The notes beneath the pieces are model-generated. The model was given only the letters and a program-made list of their open reading frames with translations, was not told the DNA's origin and searched no databases. DNA of 64,000 bases from Sipunculus nudus. Its lineage: Eukaryota; Annelida; Sipuncula; Golfingiida; Sipunculidae. Shown in pieces: positions 24,701 to 36,700 of the stretch (the first letter of the stretch is position 1; each line of letters opens with the position of its first letter). The DNA is taken from contig CM049318.1 in NCBI GenBank assembly GCA_026874595.1, positions 25,446,956 to 25,510,955 on the forward strand, given 5' to 3'. The translations under genes were made by a program, and so were the position numbers.

Positions 24701-27700
24701 ATAAGCTTACAGGTCTTTAATCAGGATGCCATTTCTCAATTATACTCTCAAAAACTGACATTGTTACAAATTTATTTCAAAATTTTTGATATATATTAAT
24801 TTTTTTCATAGTTACACAAAAAGAGAAATTAACATGGTGTCTAATATGGCTTTAGTATATGACAAGCATGCATATTTCATTATTTTATTCTGTAAGTATT
24901 TGTTAATTGCTTCTTTGATCATGAAACGTTATTTCCATAACAGACAATGGTTGTCAATCATGTGTCAACAAGACTACCTCCAAAGGAAAGGGGCCTTTAG
25001 TATCTGAAAGTATTTCCTTGTGCAATTAGGTGTAGCCAATATTAGGGCAAGGATCAATAATAAGAGAAAATACAGCAATGTATTTTCAAAAGCCAACTCT
25101 TCAATATAAATGAAAGCTTCACTAAATAATGTTGTATGTGCCAAAAGCACTGGAGTTTGAAAAAGTATTTATCTTTAAGTGGTTCAGAATATATTTCACT
25201 TATATAAGCACTGAGGTAAAAAAACCCAGGAAGGCCTTTCGATTTCTTTTGTGCACTTCCAAATTAGAAAATTCTCGATGCCTATGGTATGTGAATGTAC
25301 AGTAGGCATAGATAAGATTACAGGAAGAGAGGTGCAGGAAATGACCGTAAGTAGCGTAAATCAATGAACACAAATCTATGAAATGTGCAGACATGATATA
25401 TTAATTCAGGTAAAATCACTAATGATTTGTCACCTTTAATTAAACACCAGGGCTTCTTGACCAGCACATGCTCACAAACCTTCTATGTATATGTGTGAAT
25501 ATATAAACACTGCCTTGTAACAGATAAGTAAATAACCTCTTTATCTCAGGATAACCTGGGCCAGCCAACCCTGCTTTTTGTCATCCCAGAAAAGACTGAA
25601 TCTGCTTTAGCGCATAATATGTCATTACTGTCACACTTCTATCCATAAAGGTCTACGTCTGGTTTAAACTAAAGGAAGATGTGTGTCTTTAGTATCTTGA
25701 AGACTGGTTCAAACACTTCATAAAAGTTCAAACCAGGCCAAGATTTATCAGTTTCAGTTCTGAAGCTACATAAACCTTTCAATGCTTCAGCCTGCAGTTG
25801 TCAACTATCTAAAATTAGAATGGTAAGTGATATGGTGAGGCAACTGCATTTCCCCTATAATATTGCTTTCAGCTGTCCTTGTCCAGATGATCAATAAGAG
25901 TCAATATTTACATGTATTTCATTAAATAAGTGCACATCCAGTTTAGAATGCAATAACTGGGTTAAGGATAACCATAAATTTGTTTAGTGACTAGTACTTC
26001 ATCTAAGTTTCAAATATTGTATCTAAAAGTAAAGTGACACATGTATGAGGAATGCTATGAAGGCATGTGCTGACAAAGGTGGGCCTTGCATGTGTTTAAA
26101 AGTGACATTGGAACTGCTACAGAGATAAAAAGTGTTGAATGAAGATCACAGGGAAAATCCCTAGCTGGGAAGGAGTACTCCTTGTTGCCATGGTAATCAC
26201 ACAAATTACCCCATCGAAATATTTTTAGTTGCCTTGACAATCATAGAGAGCATCTGCTTGGAAAATCCTATGTTTCCATTATTACAATTCAGAGTTCACT
26301 GTTGCCATGGCAACAGAAAACATTGGAAAAAGTGACCACATATTGCCCCTACATTCAGAAACCACCCCTTTGAAGAACGTGCAGCTTGTTTCCATGGCAA
26401 TCACAGAATCACCCTTGAATAAAGACCTAATGTGACAAGATCAACAATGTTTCAACCATGAGCTTATGTTATGCCTTCAATCAAATTTTCATTTCAATCA
26501 GACAGAAAGATGACGTGTAGCAGGAGCAATGGTGGTGGTGGGGAGAGGCTGAAGGTGTCCATGTTTGTCAGATGAACATGCTGGTCACAGGAGTTCAAAA
26601 GGTAAATATAATTCTGAAGAAATTGTAAGAATTATGTTATTACTTATAATCTTCAAACTATTTATACAAATATTTTTGCAAGACTTACAAAATTTACAAA
26701 CCTGACCCAAAAAATACTGAAAAGGCTAGTATCACCTATTCATGGTGAATTTTTTTTTGTACCAAGGGAAGGTTTATGAACAAAATCCCTGCACCATAAA
26801 TATAAGATTGAATTATACAATATCAATGAAGTATTTTCCCCTTTCTTAGTTAAAAAGTTTGAATTTGAATAATTGTGTGAGCAACATATCCAACACAAAC
26901 ATTAATTATGTCAATTATATAAATTATATTACAATTTCTTATTTTTTTCTGGGGCAGATCAGGGGATGGTGATAGCAAATGGTCAGCCCATGGTTGCACA
27001 ATATCATAATACATGCTGACAAAGACAGCATTTATGAAGGTCTAGATGAAGCATTCTGTCAATATACATGTGGTTACAAAATTAAGTCTTAAACTTCTTT
27101 TTTGCTGAGAGCACAGTAATAGGCTGATCAGTTAATAGTATGGACTTGGATTTAAATGATAAATGAAAATTAACTACTGTCAATTTAAAACAAATGTTGT
27201 CAACTCAACATAAATCCACAAAGGATTTAACATGGTTATCTTTGTTAAATAAAATAATATTTTTTACCAAGTTTTTTTTTTAATTCAAATTATAATTTTT
27301 CTTAAATTTGCCAGAAAAATGTATGGATAAACTTGATCTGAATAATCAGTGGTGGGATACAGTGTGTCATTAATTAAAATTTAAGTCCACCAAATTACAC
27401 ACCTGTGAATAGGTTTGGTATATGCAATGGAATATATTTCCTCTATCAAAATAAGTTGACAAAATGCTTCGGTCAAGACACAAAATCACTACACTGCATG
27501 CTACGTCCACAGTTTCACAATGGAGATAATCACCAGACAAACAGCCAATAAAATTTTCAGATCTAATCAAAATTCTGGTGGACATGTGCAAAACAGGAGA
27601 AGCATGCAGTGCAATCAAATAGAATCAAGAATTCATACTAGGAGTGGCAAATGTTCACACATAATGGGCCCAGTGCCACATGCCAAACTGTGATAACATC

Positions 27701-30700
27701 ATTTAAAATATTCGCTGTCAGATGTTACACATAATAGAATCATTACTACAGCTCAGTTCTGACACAGGCAGTGGACCCACTATAATATAACCACACTTCA
27801 TGTGATAAAATCATATCAAATACATAATTGATCATACAGATCATGCAATAATGATTCAAATTAGAATGGTGCCCCTGTAAATGTCCTGCTGTGGTCCCAC
27901 TGGCTCACAAAGTCTTGTGACTTGTAATCTCATATTCTAATCTCAAAACTTCACCATTGAAACTACAATTTTAGCTATGATCTTTTTTATATTTCCATGT
28001 ATACAATGAAAATGTGAAGGGATATTCACAAAATTATTTGTAAATATTCAACTTTTTTTTTTCAAGAGCAAACCTGGGTACAACTCAGACATGTTTAAAG
28101 GATTGCTTAAAAGCTACTATAAGTTGTATATTATTTACTCAGTTGAATCATTTTAACAAATCACATATTATAATACAATTGATGGTACACATTTTTTATA
28201 TATTAAAGTATATTATTTTTTCCAGAAATATGATTTTGTGTAATATAGCCAGAGGTTGACTAACAAGAACAGAAACTTATGTGTATACTGAGCAGGGAAA
28301 CCACAGAAGGACACATAATAGAGAACGACCAATCAAAATCAAGGAGAGAAACGGCAAGGACGAGCAGGACAACACTGGATCAGTCCATGCAAGCGTAGCG
28401 TAGGTCCATCGTGTCCTGACCTGGGTTGATCTTATAATAAAACTCCTTCCATTCGTCCATCCAGGCCTCTGCAAGTCTGGCGTTATTATGGTTAATAATG
28501 TGCCCTGTACCACCCGGAAACGTATACGGTGTCGCCTTCCGGAAAACATGTCCAACGTGGGAGCATGTGACTATAAGTAGTGTACCGGAACACATCCAAA
28601 TCTATGGGATAGTCAATGAATCATTAACATATCATCACAAGCTAAAATATGAATATATGCAACAATGTGAGTATCTTAACATGATGAAATACACAAAGAT
28701 ATATAAATGGCACAATTTAACAAAATAAATGATATACTAATTATAACTTACAAGCATAAACTATCAAGCAAATCATCACAGAATATATACAGATATTTCC
28801 AACAATACAAATTAATATTGATAATATGACTGTAATAATATTACAAGGCAATCACTATAGTGCATTTCAAGTGAGATCTTAATCAATATCAGAATAGAAG
28901 AATAACTAAACATAATAAAAAATATTAGCAAAAAAATGTTATACATAGCTAGACTTAAACATTTATTACATAATTTCATCAGATGTTTGTTGGACAAAGA
29001 TATTTGTTGAGGTCAGTAAAAATAATTGCACTGCCTATCAATTTTGTTTATTAAGCTCACTGGAAAATTTTTATGTAAAACCTTGTAAGGGACTCCTTGT
29101 ATTAAATCATGAATAATATATAAGACAGTCATGAGCCATTTTAGAGTCACTCATTTATGTGTATAATTGAAACAGGTGGTGATAGTTACCCTGAATGACA
29201 TTTCTAAGTTCTCTCCTCCCCATATATCCATGCCTGGATCATAAGAACCTATCTCGTAGAAGTAACCTCTGTCAATGGCAAAGAGTCCACCAGCCATGGT
29301 GGGTGACCTGAAATTTGGAATGATAAATGAAAAGTCAAACATGATGTAATACGTATGTATAAGGATCATACACTATATTGAAAATCTTGATTAACATTAA
29401 TGCTTTTCTTGGGGAATGTGAAAATACAGTTAATATGATCAATATCTGTCTTCACATTCTGTCGTTGTAAAATGAACATCCTGTGTTTCCACCCTGGAAA
29501 CTCACTTTTGTGCATGTGCTTTCACCAATCTGAGAAAAACACTCCTATTTTCCCCTGTTTTAGTTATCTGTTACTCATCTGTGAGAAAGTGTTGTTCTCA
29601 ATCCCCTCTTTAGCTGTTTCTCATCTTAGAGAAAAACTCCTGTCCTTCCCCTCCTCTTGCTATTTGTCACTCAACAGAGAGGAATACTCCTGTCCTTGAA
29701 CTATTTGTCACTCAACATAGAATAATAAACCTGTCCTTTAACTATTTGTCACTCAACAGAGAGGAATATACTCCTTTCTTTTAACGATTTGTCACTCAAC
29801 AGAGAGGAATATTCCTTTCCTTCAACTATCTGTCACTCAACAGAGAGGAATACTCCTTTCTTTAAATCATTTGTCACTCATAAAAGAGGAATATTCCCGT
29901 CCTTTAACTATTTGTCACTCAACAGAGAGGAATACACCTGCCCACCAACTTTTTGTCACTCACCTGAGAGGAATACTCCAGTCCTTTAACTATTTGTCAC
30001 TGCACAGAGAGGAATACTCCTGCTGTCCTTTAACTATTTGTCACTGAACAGAGAAGTATTCCTGTCCTTTAACTATTTGTCACTCAACAGAGAGGAATAC
30101 TCCTTTCTTTAAATCATTTGTCACTCATAAAAGAGGAATATTCCCGTCCTTTAACTATTTGTCATTCAACAGAGAGGAATACACCTGCCCATTAACTTTT
30201 TGTCACTCACCTGAGAGGAATACTCCTGTCCTTTAACTATTTGTCACTGAACAGAGAGGAATACTTCTGTCCTAACTATTTGTCACTCATCAGAGAAGAA
30301 TACTCCTGTCCTTTAACTATTTGTCACTCAACAGGAAGGAATACTCCTGTCTTTTAACTATTTGTCACTCACCTGAGAGGAATACTCCTGTCCTTTAACT
30401 ATTGGTCACTCACCTGAGAGGAATACTCCTGTCTCCACCCCTTCTCTCCAGCTCTCTCTGAGGTACAGGATACCACCTGAAGTTGAGCTTCCAGTTAAAA
30501 CCTCCCCATGTCATGTCAGATCCCGTGATGTACTCAAACGTCTCGTCGCTGATCACATCAATGATGGGACACACAACAGAGGTCCTACAAGAACAGAGAA
30601 AATACATGGGGATCAGTTTTACAGATGATATATTAGTTCAAACGACTCACTTTATGAACAACCTTCAATTAATAATTTTGCATTAAGGGCTGAAAGATGT

Positions 30701-33700
30701 AGGAAGCATAAATAATTCACAAATTACTCCAAAAGTAAACTCAAATGGGTATGATTAAATATTTAATTACTCCATAAACAAAAATTCAACAGAGATCTGA
30801 ATAATTAATTATTTTCTCATAGTTGATGTCACAAATTTTTGCATTAATAATTACACTGAGAAGTGACACCCATAGATGATACAGGTAATAATCAGAAACC
30901 AAGATCCACTGTCCATATCATGGAAACTCAACTTTTACAAAATAATATTGATGTATGGTGTAGGCAATGTGTTGGCTAAAGAAAACATGCAAGTGTATCA
31001 TTAACAACAGGTGTAATGTGTAGGGGAATCATGATTTTTCAATTCCTCTTTTGTAAAATTATTTATAGCAAATCTTTACACCAATGTAGAGAAAAGTGAT
31101 CCATTACATATCCTTTTCAATCAATTTTTGGTGCAGGTAACCACCTCCATTTTTGTTAATGCTGGCTCAAGGAGGTACAATGTTACAATGTATATCTGCC
31201 GAATTCCACTGCAGTTTCAGACTTTATAAGAGAGCAGAAACCCATGGTTATCCTGGTGTCAACCAGGCCCTGTGTATTCTGTGTACTGGATCTGGGTGTG
31301 TAACAGTGTGGACCCCAGAAAGGTGCACTTGTTTGTGAGTACAACATGGGGACCTGACTGTGAAAAATCTCTACTCCTTGGCTGAGATTTGAACTTAGTA
31401 TCTACCAGAGACTACAGAAGCCAGTTACATGTTTTCTGATGAACTGACCTGTCTTTGTGGATCTCAGCAAGTAGTGGCTCTAACCAGCCTTCAGTGCATT
31501 CACAGTGAGCATCCAGGAACGTTATCACTCGACCGGTAGCCTTCTCAGCACCTTACAACATAGACAACACATATGATTATTACATGGTATAAAATAACTT
31601 GTAACTGGACTTTGTTGGGGATTTTATAGTATATAATTTTCACTTCTGCTGTATTTATTTTTTCTCTAAGAAATTTAAAAATTTTAAAATATTTAAGTAA
31701 TGTCTTAACAAAATAACACTTGGAAAAGTTTCATCCTAATTTTTTAGTAACCTTAATGGTTATGTGGGTAGTGTTTTATCTGTTTTTTAATTGAAAATTA
31801 TGTGTATAGGTCTGACAGATGCAACCCACATTCTAGCGTATGACGCTTGCATCTGAAGTGTGAAAACTTTTACAAGGGTATTAGATACAACACATTTAAT
31901 GGGGAATGATGAGTCTATCTAAAATGAGTGAGAAAATTCCATTTTAACTCAGCATATTGGTAAATCCCTCAAAATGTTTGTTCAATTTCTGAACACATGA
32001 ATACAAGCATGGCACGCATGGGTTAATGGATGAAGCGAACTTGTAAGGGATACAGGAAATGACTAATACCATTGAGACAGTTTCAGTTTGGGTTGTGAGT
32101 TCACATGTGATATTTTGTGTTTATTCATCATTTCATAGCCTAATTTTAAGATTATGGGCTGTTTATAATTACCATCATATGCATGCAACATGTTAATAGA
32201 CCACTGCAATGCATTCCTCAATATGGCTGGTATCACGACTGAAGCTTACAAGTGCCTTCTGAGTCATGTTGTCACGGATAAGTAAACAGCCAAGTATCCT
32301 TAATCACTGGGCCAGCACAACCAGTGGAACATTATTCATGTACTACTTCACTGGACACCATAGAATCCATAATGTCTATTAACCAGGGGATAATAATGGA
32401 CATTAGGGAGGTTAATTAAAACAAATGGTCACTATTAAAATGTTAATGGTATGGGTTCAAGCGCTGACGGCAAATTAAAAGTCTGGTGAATGTGTATCCC
32501 GTATGTCAGATCACTGGTCAGTGGATGATCTATAAGATTAATTATGAAATAACTAAAATCCATAACATAAAATGCACATTGGCCAAGGAATACAAATAAA
32601 TCAACAGCAAATGAATACTGGTAACTGTGACAAAAGTGTGCCAGGAATTGATATAAAATTAAATACAGATCTTAATGCCAATACTGATAAATCTGCTGGA
32701 CTTAATTTTGCTTTAATTAAAGTTTATAGCTGGCTGCTAATCATCTCTATTCAATATATATTTCTTCTTATGTCTGGGGCTGATCGTTTGTGCTGTTATC
32801 TGTCGCCTTTCTTTTTGCTAAATGAGCATTTAGGTCAGGAATTCTGGACTCCTTTGCTCAAGTGTCATCTTTTCCTTTCTTTACTTCTTATTGGTCGAAG
32901 TATTATATGTTAATTATAGTGAATAGCCACCTTAAAATGTCAATGAAACTCTTCAAAATGTTGTATCAAATGTCTTAATTCAGAGTTTTGTCATGGATAC
33001 AGGTATATAAGGAAATGCTCACAAAGCACTGCACAGCTAAATCAATGAAATATAAACTGCTGTGAAGAACAGAACATTAGCACAGCAGTAATGGTGTGAC
33101 ATAACAGAACAATAGAGACATATTGTTCAGGATAGATGGAAGATAAATGCAGTAGATAAATACAGATGTAGACTGATTTCATGGTCAACTATGGCTGATT
33201 ACATCAGTAAAATGTTTGTATATTCATGGTAAGGTCTGCTATTTAGTTTCACTTTATCTATATCAATAATCAAACTAACTAAAAATTGTTCAGATACTAT
33301 ATGTAAGGCCAGCATGATTTGTCCCAGTTTACCAGGTCTGCTTTTCCTGATTTAACTACAGTGAAGCCTGTGTTATAAGACCACCAAAAGTGTACCACTT
33401 TTAAAATGTTATATAATGGGGTCTTATATGCATTATATGCATTTTAAATTTAGAGGTTTTTGCCAGGGATGCTACCTTAACATGGGTACTGTGGTTGCCT
33501 TTTTATTTGCGAGGGTTTTGATTTCACAGTATTTGTGAATGTGAAATTATCGCAGATGTGAAACCCTTGGGAATAAGATGCCACATCAACTAAGATGACC
33601 TCTAAAAAAAAACCTCATCAGCAAACAAAGTTGTGCCTGGTTTTGAAATGCGCTCATGCATTAGCCCGTACACACGTACACACAGACTGTGATACATATT

Positions 33701-36700
33701 GACTGTTATACAAGTCCTATTTTAATGACTGAACCAGAAATTACTGTATTTATTCTAATTTGGCGACCACTTAAAAATAATTTATTCTCTCAGAGGTCGA
33801 GATAATGGAGGATATTTGAAAATTTTCTTCCTGCAGAATTTGCGGTGGTCAAGATTTTAGTGGCATGCTGTTTGATAACCTTCTGTAGATACACAGAGCC
33901 ACTCTGACACTCGAGCGGTCATATGAATTGAGTGATAATTTGGTTGTTTATAAGTTTGTTTTGTTAGCTTAACAGTATTTCCTACAAAGGGGCTTCCAAC
34001 CGTCACATGAATGATACAGAGTCCGCAAATGATATAACAAACTGAGCTCAATCACTTTACCAAATGATCACTACTTCGCTTATATGTACGATCACTTGAC
34101 ATAGCCGTCAACTCATGTAACTACCAGTTGTTTCAAGTTAACCCACCAGGCGGCGATATCGGGGGTCCGAAAAGGGACAAGCAGCTGCACCATGTTGGAA
34201 GAAGACTTTATAAAAAATAACTGCCTTTTATCAGATAACTTTTATTTGTATTATATGTAATAAATATAGGAAGGTAAAGGCACACTAAAATATATATGAC
34301 CGGAAATGGTCCTAGCTTAGTGCCCTCCATCGGGCCCTGTTTGGTACGCACTGTCACCCATCCAAAAGCTAACCGGGGTCGTTTAAACTTAACTAAGATG
34401 ACTTTTCCACCTGTGTGACAGTTCTTCCGCCACGTGTGCTTTCCTGTACCTTGTTAATATTATTGCTAAAGATCCCACATGAATTGCACACAAGGCATGT
34501 GCATACCAGGAATGGTACACATGCTTCGTCATGGACACCCTTTGGATCTTGAACGCTTTATCATGTTTGTATATTATGATATACTCATCTTTGTTTCTTA
34601 AAAATATTTTAATTGGAAACAAGTTTGAACTGAATGCTCAGTATAATAAGAATCTAGTCAGATACAAACTGCGGTGCCCATGAGAGACGGAGGCATTTCA
34701 CCTTAACATCGTCGACAGAAAACATCGTCGGCAGTCGCGAAATTTGAGTCAATTTAGAAATTATGCTTTCAAAATATTTTTGGGGGGCCGAGAAATTAGA
34801 GGGATCGCTAAATTGGAATCAATACGGTAGTTAGGTATTGTAGGATTTTTTTTCTAAACTTTTAATCAAATAAGATCCTGCTATACTTAAATTTTACAAG
34901 TTCTGGTGCAATCAAGAATATGAAACTCTCGCAAAACATCTGAATTAAAGAAATCTCAAAATTTCAGCCTCGCGAAAATAAAGCCAACCACAGTATACTA
35001 TGTGTAGGGTACTGCATGGGAATTCTACAAAAATTGAAAACTTGCAAAATAATGGAAACCTGAAAATCACAAAATATTAAGCCTTCACAAATATGAAGGC
35101 AACAACAGTACCTCTGAGTCTGGCCCGGATGAGACCGCTCCTCTTGCCCATTCTTTCAATAAGGACAGGAACAGGTAGTGTGGCCACATAATTTTCTAGC
35201 TGCTGACCCAGGAAATCTACAGTAAAACCAGAGAGATATTATCACTAGAAATCAGGTAGTGATGCAACATATAAGAAACATTTTTTTTTAATCACAATAT
35301 TTTTAACATGATTTTTCCTTACAACTGTTTGTTGTGTGTGAGCCTCTTTTGATGGAACAATTAATGCATACGCTATTTATCTTAAGGTAATGGAGGAAAA
35401 TCATGATATACAATATACCCTTATTTAAGAAACAAAAAACCTAACTGTGTCAATTATGTCAAATGGACAAAAAGAATGCTTTGACATATACCAGACTCAG
35501 TTGTTACATGCAGGATATCTTGGTAATAATAATGTGTGCAAAAACTTTCACCTGCTATTACCACAAAAGCAGAGTATACAGCTTTTACAAGTTTAGCAAA
35601 TCACGATGTTACTTTATTTTATTTCAATTAACAAGGCAAAAAAATGGTACCTTTATATCACTGAAATGTACTGTTTATTCCTATAACTGAACTTCAACAG
35701 CTCATTCACAATCAACTGCTACATTAACCATAACTCTACCTCTTTCGCTGGCATCATCTACTAATATAATCTCCTTGAGGAGTGGTCGTGGTGATCGGTT
35801 AATAACGCTGTGTACCGTCCTCAATAGTGTGGACCAAGCCTCGTTGTGAAAAACAATCACGATGGATGTCGTCGGTAATGACGCCACAGGGGGGTACTCC
35901 TTCCTCTTACAACTGAAACAAACAAAACAAATAAATATCAATTAACTGTAACCTAAATACATTCACCAAGGATGTTATGTTTTCACCCATGTTTATTAAT
36001 TGGTTGTTCACTATATTTGCGATACAACAGGTAGGGAAAGATGGCACCATAGCATCATTCTGGACTCAATGTAAGCCATACCTATTCAGGCAGCTCCTTC
36101 TGCAAATGTATAAGTGGAAAGTTTTGGGTTTTTTAGTTTTATTTTGACCAAAAATTTAGTTGAAATTTTGAGAGGCTAGAGGTGAGATAGCATATAGAGA
36201 TAATGTTGTAAATGCCCATCCAAGCCAAGTGTAAAAACAGCCAAAGACATTCCAGTGCAGTGCTATAGTGACTGCCCAGGAAGGGCCAGATCGAGGAGAA
36301 GTCCAATGAGCTAGAAGAGTATACCAGCAACCACATGGACTAAGTATAATAAGGATCATCTGAATACCTGTTCAGGTTCCACCAGCATGTCAACAGCTAA
36401 ACACTGCATGTCTTTAACCTTTACAAACAATGATTATATGAGAAAGCTTCTTAATTTTTTTTCATCATGAGCCGTTCATTTTTTTTTGCAGGATTATGAA
36501 AAAAGCTATTGAATCAAATTCCTTGAAACTTTGTTGAGGGTCAGGACATTTCAAACAAGGAAGGCCCAGTTCAGTTTTGGAGCAGGTTCAAATAATAACA
36601 CCTATCACACCTATCATATAGGATTATTTTGCCTTAATGGACATGTAGCTTCCACTGTGTACCATTCTAGTTTTCATAATGTATTTTTGCCCTTGGAATA

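Noticed and set aside
28277-28555. Minus-strand open frame overlapping exon 7a in another frame
   Set aside because: Shadow of exon 7a; only the frame with VGHVFRK joins exons 6 and 8.
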